Source: Puffinus mauretanicus (taxonomy: Eukaryota > Chordata > Aves > Procellariiformes > Procellariidae). From it: 64,000 bases of DNA. The position numbers and the translations under genes were made by a program. Shown here piece by piece: positions 1-11,645 of the stretch. Position 1 is the first letter of the stretch. Each line of letters begins with the position of its first letter. The DNA is taken from contig JAJKFH010002269.1 of the NCBI GenBank assembly GCA_023333565.1, positions 62,001 to 126,000 on the forward strand, read 5' to 3'. The notes under the pieces were generated by a model. The model searched no databases. It was not told the DNA's origin and was given only the letters and a program-made list of their open reading frames with translations.

Positions 1-549
1 CCTTGTACATTTACTTGTAATGCAAGCTGTTGCCCACTTTTGTGTGAAATCACATAATTTTGACAGAATGCCAGAAATTTGACATGAATCCCATGTAGTT
101 TCTCTCTCTTGTAACCTTTTGTAACCTTCTAAAGAAGGGTGGTGCACTCTCATTTAAGCACAGATTATTGCTAAATAATGTTGCAAAATTAAATCACATT
201 GACATTCACCTTAATTGTATTGTTTCAGTGTCACTCTAAAATTTTTACAGTCCATAAATCAAAATATGTTCAAGCATATGACCCATTTATCCACGTCTGT
301 AAATGTAGTTACGAAAATGAGACAGGTATATCTACTGCCTGCCTGCTGCTCTACTTGATTTTGACATGAAACAAGACAGTCAGTAACAAGTCAGAAGTAA
401 ACCAACAAAAAATCAGTACAAAATAAAATGTCTACTTATATAGCATTGTGTGTGGGATAAAGTGAAAAGTTTAAAGTATTTTTTTGCATATTAAAAATAC
501 AAAACATATTGCTCTTTAGGATCTGAGTTTGGGTGATGCTGTAAGTGAG
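1..549 (-). other. Intron downstream of the Eph exon
   Basis: AT-rich sequence with no repeats, RNA genes or further exon that I can recognise. It begins the intron following the 556-680 exon. Confidence 0.6.
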
Positions 550-558
550 ACCTACTTT
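550..558 (-). promoter_or_regulatory. Splice donor of the Eph exon
   Basis: The minus strand reads GAGAAA then GTAGGT, with the intron GT at 555-554. The site is acceptable but not consensus at position -1. It gives the 125-bp exon length typical of this position in Eph genes. The reading frame stays open past the donor to a stop at 436-438. Confidence 0.7.
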
Positions 559-680
559 CTCATAGTACTTGATCTCGTAGTCCAGAATGGCTCCATGGGG
601 AAAGTCCGGCTCTTGCCAGGAGAGGGCAATGCTGTTTTGGGAAGCCCAGTCCTTCCTTACCATACCTATCAAGGAGGGCG
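556..680 (-). CDS. EPHA6: Eph receptor exon, start of second fibronectin type III domain (probably EPHA6)
   Basis: Read on the minus strand, this exon encodes an APS-like start, then [18 protein letters not shown], and ends in [11 protein letters not shown]. This is the signature opening of the second fibronectin type III domain of Eph receptor tyrosine kinases, in the extracellular part just before the membrane span. The wording [16 protein letters not shown] fits my memory of EPHA6 better than EPHA3, EPHA5 or EPHA7. The exon is 125 bp, enters in phase 1 and leaves in phase 0, which matches the usual exon 6 of Eph genes. It is preceded by a pyrimidine-rich tract ending in CAG and followed by GTAGGT. 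Eph receptors bind membrane-bound ephrins and signal at cell contacts, notably in axon guidance. The rest of the receptor lies outside the window. I am confident of an Eph receptor and fairly confident of EPHA6. Confidence 0.88.
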
Positions 681-715
681 CTGAAAGGGAAAAGGATAAC
701 TAAGGGTTAAAGACG
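681..715 (-). promoter_or_regulatory. Splice acceptor and branch-point region of the Eph exon
   Basis: On the minus strand the exon is preceded by a pyrimidine tract (CCTTTTCCCTTTCAG) whose AG is at 682-681. A CTTTAAC motif about 25-30 bases further upstream fits a branch point. This supports the exon start at 680. Confidence 0.75.
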
Positions 716-955
716 AAGCACACGGTTTTTCCTTTCAACCTACTGTCTTAGGATACCAGCCCGAGGTAACTTTGAGTGACCTCCAGGCAGAAAAGCATGA
801 CAGATGGCAATTCTCAGGGAAACCATATAACCTGGAATTAATGTCTCAAGCACATACCAGTAACGCCTTTGTTAAAGTGCAGACCGGCTTCTGAAAAATG
901 GCTATATAGAAAAACATAGAAAGAAGCGCCTGTGCCGGTCCCCGCCGCCGGCTGC

Positions 956-972
956 GCGCAACCAAGTTGCGC
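956..972. repeat. Short GC-rich inverted repeat
   Basis: GCGCAAC and GTTGCGC form a perfect 7-bp stem around a 3-base CAA loop, inside a CpG-rich patch of about 60 bases in otherwise AT-rich intron. Confidence 0.6.
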
Positions 973-3900
973 CGCTGGCTCTGAGGACATCGCATCCAGA
1001 GCAGAATACTGTTTCAGAGACAGTAAAGTCTACGGACTTCAGGATAATCTGCATTAAATGTCATAATTCAACTGTGTAAAATGTACATTCAGTTTACTCT
1101 TTGGGTAAAATAAAGTGACACAGCCTAAACCAGATGCAATGAATCCTGTTTCCGCTGGCTGGGCTGGCAGCAGCAAGGGCATTTTAGCCCATCAGTGAGG
1201 TAGCTGTGTGCACGGAAGAGCCGGCTTGGTAGGGGAGGCCAGTGGCAGGGACCGGGTTACAGGCAAACCGTGGGGGCAAAGGTGCCCCTAAACCTACCTG
1301 CTGTCATTGATACTGCAGGTCTGCAGCAGCGCAGCGAGTAGGAACTGCTTCCAGCAGCTTTTGGAAGGGGCCCAGCATGGGTGGATGCACCCAAGAGCCA
1401 AATTATCTCCCTATGGGGTTAACCAATTTTAAGAATTGGATTTTCTGCCCTTTTGGAAAAGAAGGTGCACTGTTACCTATGCAATAATTTCAAATGGTGC
1501 CAAAATTGCATTCTAGAAAACAATCTTTGCTCATTTTATTAATCTGGTCAAGCATGTCAAAGGAGGTCTAATATTCTCCAGACACTAATGCTGTTTTAAT
1601 AGTATTGATGTGCAGCTTTCCCAAATGTTACAACAAAGCCAGTCATGTCGTTCAACAGTCTTGAAGACAACTGAGTAAGCTGAACAAACCAGCTCCCATA
1701 GAATAAAAAAAAAAAATTCTTCCAGCTTTCACTATTTGTCTTTCGACTAACACATATCTGTTTATTACGCACCCTCCCCCATTCCTCTCTATTATGAATC
1801 TTACTTAACCTCTTCCAAGCTTCCAAGGAGCTGTCTCCTGAAAATAACACATTTTTATGACTGCTGTTTTTATCTTTTGAATGAAAGTCTCCCTAGGAAA
1901 ATGAAATAAGAATCTGCTTCTACTCACAAAATTTCACGCCTTAGTTTTCTTTCCTGTAAATATTTCAGGAAGTGTAAGAAATAAAAACAATAAATAAATT
2001 CTAGAATGCAAACAAATAGTAAAGAAAACAAAAGCAGTTGTTTTACTTTGAAAAAAGGGAAACTCTGCACACAGACATGCACATAACAATCTCTTTCTCT
2101 GTGACAGTGCATTTATCCGAGAGAGAAAATAAACTTCCATCCACTGTCAACCTTCCCTGTGGATAACTATTCTGTGGTATAATAGTCCAGTCCTCTCTGA
2201 TGTGAAAAAACCCCAACCCAACATGTAACACTAAATGGAAAAAACCTACCAAAAGTATTAAGTGAACAAAACAGAGCTTACACAGGAAACTGCCCTATAC
2301 CTGTACTTATGCCATTTTAACCATAGGTCTGATGCAAGAGAATGAGAGAAAAAAAAGAATTCCTGCCATGCTGAATAAAGGATTAGCCTACTTTTCAGGA
2401 AGTCCTTAAACAGTGTAATGTAAGTAACTGAATAGAACAAAATACAAATAAATAAAAAGCATTCATAGGTTCAGGCCAAAATGTTATCCCTGGATATGTA
2501 TAACTACTCCCTCAGTTAAAATGAAATTTTTAGTCTTGAAATTGAGGGTGAAGCTGAGCTCTCACAATATTTCTCTGGGGTAAAATCAGGTGCTCCAAGC
2601 AGGGAACAAAGATAGGTCTGTTTAAAGGAAAACAGGAGCCAGCAAACATGGATTTGTATTTGCTAAACACTGATCATGGGCCTATGAGGGCAATTGCTCA
2701 TACACATTTGTTTACCATCGGCTGGTTTTGAGTCATTCACTGGTATTGAGCTGTGATTTACGGGTGGGTCTGAGGGAGATACAGCAACCTTTCAGATATG
2801 TCTGATACACTCTGTGCGCCTGCTCAGGGGTGAGGGGCATCAGCCGGGCCACCTTCCCCAGCACATCACGGCTTCCTCTCACTGCATTTGGGGGTTCACT
2901 GGTCTGACAACCAAATCCTTGCGAAATGATCGAGCTTGATTACAGAGAACACCAGGGTAAACTGTGGATATAATTATATTCTTGGCCCTTCTAGGCTTTT
3001 TAAATATAGATTACTACTATTACATGTCTTCAGATTATGACCTAACCTTTAGAAGCCGTTCATATGTACCACATATGGTGCATTTTTCTTTGGGTTCTGA
3101 TTTTCAATTTTATACAGTAATTTATGTATGTTTTCAGCCTGAGCTCACCGCATTAACTCTTCCATTTGAGCAAGCCCATGTCAAAACACAGTCCTGGCAC
3201 AACAGAGGATCATCTCAAATGTTCAGCATGAGAAGTAGCCTATGTCTTCCCCCGGGAAACAACTCGGTAGCAAAATAATGGAAGAAAATTACTTCAGCCC
3301 TCTCCTAAGCCAGCTGTGCTTAACCTGCGCTTGAAACGGAAAACCCCATACAGCAAGGCTCACATCACACCTGTAGCACTGTGTCAGCACTGCGTCTTCT
3401 AAATCAAAATGTGAAGGTGTGTACATAAGGCTGTGAATATGAGAAGCGTATTTGTGTCTGTATTAGGGTACTGGGCAAAAAAAAAAGTGTACTTTTTAAC
3501 AAAAAAGTCACAAAAGAGTCACCGTTAACCATTTCTTATATGTTCAGGAGGATGATCCTACTATTTGTCCTACAGAGGTTATCTATTCACATCTCAGATG
3601 AAATAGTGACTTTTCGGAAAAAGATTCCAGTCAGAAATTTATTGTACAAAGAAAGAGACAAATAAACCCAAGTAATTAAAAGCTGCAGCTAGCTCAGTTT
3701 CTATTTCTTCAGTTGTTGTGAAGTGCTACTAAAAACAACACTTTCTACACAGAAATTTCAGCTTCTTCTAACAGTTGCTCACTAGAGCAGAAGTTATTTA
3801 GACCCTAAAGATCCTATCCATTTATTGTTAAAGCTTTTCTTAACTGGAAAATTGTAAAATAGGTAAATTCTATTTGCCCATTTATAAAAACTGCTCCAAT

Positions 3901-6900
3901 GTTCCTATGATGAATCAATGGGAAGTTCTTTTAATTAGTTGTTTCAAATCCAGTAGCTGCAGGAGAGCTCTAATTTGGTTACCCAATGAAACCATTTGAA
4001 AAAAAAAATGCTTAGAAGCACAGCATGGCTTTTAATCACGTTAATGGCAGCATTTTCTTGCCATTGGTACTAGGCTGAAGGATGGTTTCTGGCTCTTGAG
4101 CTCAGCGCTGATCTCTGTTTTGTACTGAGGATTCTTTGCACCATCTGCTCTCTATGTTTTCCTCTGCACTGTTATAAATTTCTTGAATTGTGATGAGTCA
4201 TCTACAATGCTGTGAGCTCCTCATTTAATTTATTCTGATAAGCTTCTTTGTCTTTTCAAATTTGTATTGAATAATGGAAGTTCATCCCTTAATTCAGAGT
4301 GAGCTTATTTTATTCCAAATCTCTTTGGCGTCTCCTTTTCAGAATCCCTTTTCTCATACGCTACGCAAAGGGCAGAAAATGTGTATTTTAAACAATGATT
4401 GGATTCCAGTGTCATTTCTCTAGAGTCTTTCTCTTCTTCTGAAGTTGACTTCCATTATCTGTAACTGTCTGATTTCAAAGTAGGTGATCTGTAGTGTTTC
4501 TGAAGCTTTTTTCCTTTAGCCCATTTTCTAATTTTCCAATTTCTTGTTTCATACGGTTTAAAGTAGGCAAGAATTTCCAGCATTTCTCCCCTGGTCTCCA
4601 GGGTTGAACAACTTTTATATGGTGCCCATTCACTATGAAGCGGCTTCAGACTCAATGGCAGCTGATGACAAAAGCTCACCTGATGTCTGTCTATACATGG
4701 AGCACTCTACCCCTCCGGTATTTCATTTCAAATCTTACTTCTTTGGTGAAGAGAAACCATGACAGCTCAATGGCCTTTTACTGGCTGGCAGAACAGGCCC
4801 TACCAGGCATGCACAATCACTTTCTTGTTAAAAAATCTGCCATCCAGCAAACAAGAACAGCTGCATCACTGTTGTTCTCTTCCCTCCTTCCCCCCTGCAT
4901 TCTGTCTGTTTTGGCCAAGGCTGCCGAATTGCCGGCAGATACAAATTTGGAGGGGAGGGAGTGGAAGGGTGATCCGAACAGTAACACATGTTGTGTTGAG
5001 GCCTGCAACTTTACTCCTTTGGATACCATCACCATGAGAAGGCTGTGGTCTCAGTGTGTAAAATACTGCCATTTGGGATAACGTGGTCTAATTTAGTTAG
5101 ACATTTCTATACCTCTACCATTACCAATAATAATCTGAATTTCATAATTACATGTTATTCTCTCCTTGAGACCTCTGCCTGCTTCAAGGCACAGGAAAGA
5201 CCATACTCACTAAAATACAGGGCTTTATCACATGTTTTCTGAGTAGGGGTTTCCCAGTAGAGGAGGGAATGCAGCCCCCTCCCTCCCTCTTCTTTCTCTC
5301 CTACCTCAGCCGCTTCCCAACTGCAGTTGGGGGAAAATACTGACTGAAGCCCACTCAGCAACCCTGTTTTTCTTTGAAAACTCATTAATTGATCCCTCCT
5401 AGTTTCATATGGTATAGTTAGAGGAGGAAACCTGCTTTAACATCCTGCAGGGAGCCTGTATTCCTCTTGTTGGGGAACAATTTCTTTCATTAAGGGAAGG
5501 ATAGTTGAGGGTGGAAGAAATATCAATGCTGTGAGGACTAATTCAGGTTGACTTGGGTTTCATGTCTGTGTTGGTCCAAAAACAAAAGACGACTGTTTTC
5601 CTGTTCATTAAGAGAAAAGGACTTTTTCAAGCTTATATCACAGGTTAATGGCATGAATTAAATCACAAAATAAACTATGCTTAACACTATGAAAGCTATG
5701 GTTATCTAATCATCCCAAATCCATTCAATAAAAATTTTCAGAAATTAATGAAACTGAGTATGGTACAAGTACATTTACTTTCAAATGTTTTCTCTTTTTG
5801 CTTAATTGTAATACTAGAAAGTTCTTTTGTAAACTACTGATAATATTAGATTGAAAAGGGAAAAGCGGTCTAGACTTGTGTTTCTTTTTATAAATACAGC
5901 TATACTTAAAAAAAACCACTATAAAATTTTTGTCAAACCATATATATGTGGTATTTATAATTGTTAATTATAGAGAGATGTACCGAGGTCCAATTTTCAA
6001 GTGCTTTTCTGGATGGTAAAAACAACCTTTGCCTCTTTTTCTATACCAGAAAATGCTATTATATTTATGCAGTGTTTCTCCAGTCTAGGTTCTGTAACTA
6101 TATTAGAATTTCTATACTATTGGACACTGAGTATGATTTTATATTATACATAGCAATAAATGCAGTCTGAGCTTTTATTCATGATCCCACATTTGGAAAA
6201 ATTGTTATTTCAGGGCACAGTAAGAAAAATATTGATTTTACTTCTGATTCTAGAATGTCTGTAAGAAAGGTAATAAGCAATAAAAAGATGTTTTCTTAGG
6301 GGAGACGTTTTACTCCAGTAACAGAACTGGAAGTAGTGAAACAACATTTCCTGATCAATGATAATGCCTCCAGTATTATTAGCATTTGAGCTATATACCA
6401 AGGAAGGATTTACCAGAGAAGCTAAGAGGCCAAAAGCCTTCAGCCTTCTTTACTAACACCATGTGTGACACGTATTATCGGTCAACTGACAAGGACGTAG
6501 TTGTGCTGCCTATCATCTACAGCTGTCTTCATTCCTGCAATATGATTATTAGTCCTCCAGGAGAGATGCATTTCATCCTCTTTTTCTTTTGTGTTTGCTT
6601 GCTAATCTTTCTGTTGCTATCTTTGTAGGGTAAGGGAAGAGAGACTATTTTATGAGCGAGGAATGTGATATGGATTCAGGAGACCTATGTTTATCTTCTT
6701 TTGTGGTGGTTCTCTAGAGATTTTCTTTAATCTTTTGACTGAGCTATCCTAACGTATAATGTGAATGTCAATACCCTCCATTATTTCCAATATGTGAGCA
6801 CTTTAATGTTAGAAGTGTGTGTGTCTATGTAAAAGACTGAAAATGAAGCACAAGTTTACATGGAAAAAATCATGGAAATATGAACATAAATTAAACTTTT

Positions 6901-9764
6901 ATAAAAAAACCAGTTCATAACCCATCTCTCTGTATATTAAAGATGTCCACATGGCTGAAACATCTTTGGGTTTATGCTGAATTCAGTAAGAATTCTTTTT
7001 CTTACCATACAAGGCTGCTTCCAATTAGTACAGTGACTAGATAAGATATTAGATTCTTCACATAATAGAGTTTCTTATCTTCTTAATCACTTCAGTGGTA
7101 ATTCACAGTTATAATGCTTGGAGGGGATACTATTACTGGCACTAACTTTGGAGTTCAAAGTTCAGTATGAAGTTTTCCTGACAAGGCATTACAGCTAGCA
7201 AATTAACAAGTTTGGGGTGAAAAATAATGTTTTTAGTTTATTTTCTTACAGTAGTTCCCTAAAGGTTTGCATTCAAAAGACAGCATAACAGTATGTTTCT
7301 TTTGAAGCACTTCATTTACTGAAGAATAGGCCTCCAGCAAGCTATAATTATCATCTGTCCCTCCATTTTAAATTCTTTCTCCTTGCAGATTTTCTTTGCT
7401 TGCTCAGAAATGGTGGATGGAAGCGAAGTGAACCTAATACCATTATCAAAAAATGGATTCTGCTACAGTGTTGTGGGCTAAAGGTCATGATAGATGCAAC
7501 CCTCAAATTTCTTCCAGGCTAAACATAGATTCAACATCATTTTTTCCTACTATGTTCCATAATGCAATTCTTTCTTCCTTGCTGCTAATTTCTCTCTCAT
7601 CTATTGTTGATCTTATGTATGAAGACAGTAATTATTCACCCATATGATTTTGCAACACTACAGATTTTCTTTAATTTACAGAATGTGCTGCCTTCATTAT
7701 TTTGCAAGCTTGAGATAGATGCACTCCTAGATCTTTACTTCTAACAGGACCTGCTCCGTCCCTGATTCTTCAAAATGAATTATAGTAGAAGATACTTAAA
7801 ACCAATTGTATAAAATAAAGCCTTATTAGCTGTCAGACAGCTGTGTGGATGTTATGTTCTCTCTAACGAGGTGTATGTGCAAAACCCTCAAAGTTAAAAA
7901 GTATTGTGAAATATTTGGCATAATTTATAATACAGTGAACAACTTAAAATATTTTAATAACATGTTTCTCATACAACAGTAGCTAAAAAAATCACACACG
8001 TTTTACATATACGTATGTTTTAAGGAGTTACTTTATATGCTCTGTATTTTTGAAGTAAGCAGAATAAATTCAGTTCAAACAAGCTTAGTGGAAGGGTGTG
8101 ATTCCAGGAATCACATGCAAACAAAAAAAATCTGCAAAACTGAAAAAGGTTGCCTGTCATATAAATAGAAATCATGTCAAAGCAATGCCCTCTGACAACC
8201 AAAGGGATTTGCATCAGAATAAGCAGATTCTTGGCTCCCTTCCATTGCCTTTTATTGCTGGAGCAGCAGAAGATAATAAGTGGCTTAAAGACCTAATAGG
8301 TCATTGGGATTCCTGAGGGACCAGCTCTCCCAAAATCAGAGCTTCTCTGTCCTTGTTTGGCAGAAGATAACACTATGGTCATGTGGCACTGGCATATCTG
8401 CTCACATCAGGTAGGAACAACATATGTGGCTGAATGGCACACCAAGAACATCGTAAATGGGGAAGAAAAGCCCTTCACTTCATTTGCTTCTTCCAGGCAT
8501 TTTGTTCTGGATCAAGTAACGGACTATTTGATGGCACAGGGAAGGGTGCAAGAGGTCCCCCAGGCAAATCACTTCCCTTCCTATCACCTTTTATGATGAT
8601 TATAAACCCTGTTGTGGTACCTACAGCAGAAACAATAGAATGCTATGTTCTTAACAAGCAGATTGGCTGCTTTCACAAGCTCAAATGTTATGTGTTGTAC
8701 TGTTCACTCTTCCTCCTGACTCAGAAATTGTGGCAAGCCACTGATTGTTGGCCAGTGGCACATATCATTTGAAATTGGTGTGCATGCTCTCCTGCTGAAC
8801 TCTTCCTGACATGCAGGATTCCTCTTAAAAAGGAAGGCTTATAGGGTTTCCTTTTTAGGAAACCTGTGCTAAAAGAGAAGGAGGTGGGAGAAATTGGTTT
8901 ATCAGCAGATTCAGATTGCTACTATAATGATGTTAATCAGCGTGAAAAAAGATGTGTTCCAGCCAATGTGTTATGTAAGTTATAAATATTGTGCCAGCAC
9001 TGCTAGGTACCTTATGATATAGGGCAAACCTGTGGTGACACATTTCTCCAGAGAACTTTGTTTTCAACCTTCTAGTGTAACCTGGGAATTGTTATAAATT
9101 TATTGGAAATACAACTTAAGGTTAAGAAGGCGTCATTTATTGCAGCAAGGTGTCATTATGGAAACAGAGCTGTAAGTAAGTCTCATTCAGCAACAACCCC
9201 TCCAGGGTCAACTGGTACCAAATTGCACTGCAGAACTTCCTGCTGCTAAATTGATCTCAGAAGTTTGAAAATGAAATAAGCAGGTTAAAAAGCACTAGAA
9301 AATCTGCAATCTTTTCACTCCATTAATTGCTACTCATCTTGCGATGTAACAAAGACAAACCTAAAATGTACACTCATTTCAGCAAATCTTTCCTACTGTT
9401 GTTTATATCAAAATATAAGACTATATCAGATTGTAGGTCATTTTCTGTCAAACAGTACTTCACAAGTCTGAAAGAGGTTTTTCTTTTAGCAAGAAAGTAA
9501 TGAATATTTTATTTGAACATCTTCTGTGAACCTTCTGTAAAAGCTGTGTTTGTTGGCATGTGCAGAGAATGTCAGAGCTACTGTACTTCAACATTTTGAG
9601 TGAATATGTGTAAGTGCATGGAGACACATCTGATACTGACTTAAAACGTACATCTTCAAACAATTTCCCCACAAATGTTGATTTTGACAAAGATTTTATA
9701 GATCATAGTGATGCTAAATAAATATGCCTTCATAAAAGAATTCTCCCAGTGATGTTACAAACAA

Positions 9765-9878
9765 AATTATATTATATATTATATTATATGTTATATACTA
9801 TATGTTATATGTTATATGTTATATATTATATGTTATATGTTATATGTTATATGTTATATGTTATACATTTTATATATG
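9765..9878. repeat. AT-rich tandem repeat with 7-bp period
   Basis: About 110 bases consist of TATATGT-like units (GTTATAT repeated), with a few TATATTA variants at the left end. This is a short-unit satellite. Being AT-rich it would form cruciform or slipped structures easily. Open reading through it is an artefact of the repeat. Confidence 0.9.
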
Positions 9879-10130
9879 CTAAAAAGATTCCAAAGGTATG
9901 CTCTCAGCTGTTCATTACAAAGAATCATTAGATAACAATAAATGCTATGGTTTGGTCTATTTCTGTTTTACATAGGGTCAAGTATTTTTTAAATCTTTAA
10001 TACGTAGACCTATGCACAGAAAAGCACACCCTTTTAAACTCTGGCATACAGACAATGAGAAACATTTCTAGAAGGTCAGTAAGTCACTGGTTTGTACTTG
10101 AAGTACATGAATCACGGAAAAGCAGTGTTG

Positions 10131-10135
10131 CTGTC
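10131..10135. repeat. Target-site duplication, left copy (CTGTC)
   Basis: CTGTC directly abuts the left end of the provirus and is matched exactly at 15206-15210. This shows that 10136-15205 entered as one integration event with a 5-bp duplication. Confidence 0.88.
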
Positions 10136-10510
10136 TGTTGTGGTTTAACCAGCAGGCAGCTAAACACCACACAGCCGTTCACACACTCCTTCCACCCCCG
10201 CAGTGGGATGGGGGAGAGAATTGGAAAAAAAAAGTAAAATTTGTGGGTTGAGATAAAGACAGTTTAATTGGACAGAAAAGGAAGGAAAAATATTAATAAT
10301 ACCAATACTAATAACAATACTAATAACAATAACAATAATAAAAGAATATACAAAATAAGTGATGCACAATGCAATTGCTCACGACCTGTCAACTGATGCC
10401 CAGCGAGTTGCCGGTGTGTTATCAACATTATTCTCATACTAAGTCCAAAACACAGCACTATACCAGCTACTAGGAAGAAAATTAACTCTATCCCAGCCAA
10501 AACCAGGACA
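10136..10510 (-). repeat. 3' LTR of the provirus, internally deleted
   Basis: It is 375 bp against 536 bp for the 5' LTR. The two are closely similar from the outer edge through the poly(A)-signal region (ATTAAA on the minus strand, 10263-10268). The 3' LTR then lacks a net 161 bp found in the 5' copy, including the TATATAAA promoter box. It ends CCAGGACA, the complement of the family start TGTCCTGG. It includes an imperfect AAT/AAC trinucleotide tract around 10290-10340. Confidence 0.88.
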
Positions 10511-10513
10511 GTA

Positions 10514-10523
10514 TCCACCCCTT
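10514..10523 (-). other. Polypurine tract of the provirus
   Basis: The minus strand reads AAGGGGTGGA four bases before the 3' LTR. This is the position and composition expected for the plus-strand primer in reverse transcription, and it identifies 10136-10510 rather than 11114-11640 as the original 3' LTR. Confidence 0.75.
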
Positions 10524-11108
10524 ATTCCATACCATCTATGTCATGCCCAGGTCCCACACTTTCCACTACATTCCAATTAATCACCACGACTTTTCCTGTC
10601 TTTTGATACATACAGAGAGATACCATTCCCTTAGTCTATGGGCCATCCCTCTAAAATGTCCATTGAGTTCATTTAGTCCATGACTTTGGGCTCCATCTGT
10701 CATAACAGTCCTTCAGGGCAGGAGAAATGGTGTGTGGTGTTGGATTGTTGCATGCTGAAGCCAGTTCTGGTTCCATTATCACTGTGCTTATCCGGTTCTA
10801 TCGTCGCTGCAATTTGCTCGGTTTCATCAAATTTCACTCTTCATTAACCTAGGTGATTCTTACTGTAATACCATTGATATAGCATATAGCCACCATAGAA
10901 GTGATGATATACAGTACTATATAGCAATTAACACCATATAATTTAATTCATTGAGTATTATCACCCAAAATCAATTCCCCTTGAGGTACACATCGGACTT
11001 CCCCATCCTCCCGCATCACCCACCAAGTGCACTCAGGTTCCTTGAGCAAAAGCAATCCCACGGATGGGTTTGCCTTTGCCTGAGGCAGGAATAACCCAGA
11101 CTGCCTTC
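10524..11108 (-). pseudogene. 3' end of provirus pol (integrase C-terminal part) and 3' untranslated region
   Basis: Immediately downstream of the nested LTR the minus strand reads VWVIPASGKGKPIRGIAF, in phase with the integrase reading before the LTR. I take this to be the C-terminal part of integrase. Stop codons follow shortly after. The remaining ~480 bases to the polypurine tract show no open envelope-like gene, and no transmembrane or surface-protein motif was seen. Confidence 0.65.
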
Positions 11109-11113
11109 TTCAG

Positions 11114-11640
11114 TGTCGTGGTTTAACCCAACAGGCAGCCGCTCGCTCACTTCCCCCACCCCCAGCGGGACGGGAAGAAAATCGGAAGGGTAAGAGTGAG
11201 AAAAACTCGTGGGTTGAGATAAAGACAGTTTAATAGAACAGAAAAGGGAAAATAATAATAATAATAACAGTAACAATAACAATAATAATAATAATAATGA
11301 TAGAATATACAAAATGAGTGATGCACAATGCAATTGCTCACTACCCGCACTGACCGATAACCAAGTAGTGATCGCTACTTCCTGGAACACACCTATCATT
11401 CATATACTGAGCATGATGTCACATGGTATGGAATACCCTGTTGACCAGCTGGGCCAGCTGTCCCGGCTATGCTCCCTCGCAGCTTCTTGTGCACTTGGCA
11501 GAGCATGGAAGCTGTCCTTGACTAGCAGGGTACTTAGCAACAACTGAAAACATCAGCATGTTATCAACATTCTTCTCATACTAAATCCAAAACACAGCAC
11601 TAGGAAGAAATTTAACTCTATCCCAGCCGAAACCAGGACA
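11114..11640 (-). mobile_element. Solo LTR of a related ERVL family, nested in the provirus
   Basis: This is a complete 527-bp LTR in the same orientation as the host provirus. It runs from TGTCGTGG at the left edge to CCAGGACA at the right edge. On the minus strand it has a decayed TATA region (11399-11406), an ATTAAA poly(A) signal (11229-11234) and an AAT/AAC trinucleotide tract (about 11250-11300). The flanking 5-mers TTCAG (11109-11113) and CCCAG (11641-11645) fit a diverged 5-bp target duplication. Removing the LTR and one copy leaves the integrase reading frame continuous. Its outer part differs from the provirus LTRs and resembles the solo LTR at 58545-59141, so it belongs to another subfamily. 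Confidence 0.88.
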
Positions 11641-11645
11641 CCCAG

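Larger units (their letters stand above)
681..9764 (-). other. Intronic sequence upstream of the Eph exon, no gene recognised
   Basis: This is about 9 kb of mainly AT-rich unique sequence within the inferred long intron. A GC-rich patch near 925-1000 holds a perfect 7-bp-arm hairpin at 956-972, and the sequence around 1140-1400 is also relatively GC-rich. Open stretches at 4635-5081 and 8357-8772 on the plus strand have no recognisable motif and overlap in conflicting frames, so I treat them as chance. No CR1 or LTR sequence was seen here. Confidence 0.6.

Noticed and set aside
505..555. Possibility that the Eph exon extends past the donor because the next codons include LTYS
   Set aside because: A similar LTYS string occurs after this point in EPHA6 as I recall it. 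However, the 125-bp length, phase pattern and GT donor fit the standard Eph exon, and the following residues do not match.
4635..5081. 148-codon plus-strand open stretch
   Set aside because: No recognisable domain, no splice or promoter context, and antisense frames are open over the same bases. Several ORFs this long are expected by chance in 64 kb.
8357..8772. Two overlapping plus-strand open stretches
   Set aside because: They use different frames, neither shows a known motif, and there is no sign of a processed pseudogene such as a poly(A) tail or duplication.
10524..11000. Possible envelope gene between pol and the 3' LTR
   Set aside because: The space is too short and no open frame or envelope-like motif is present.
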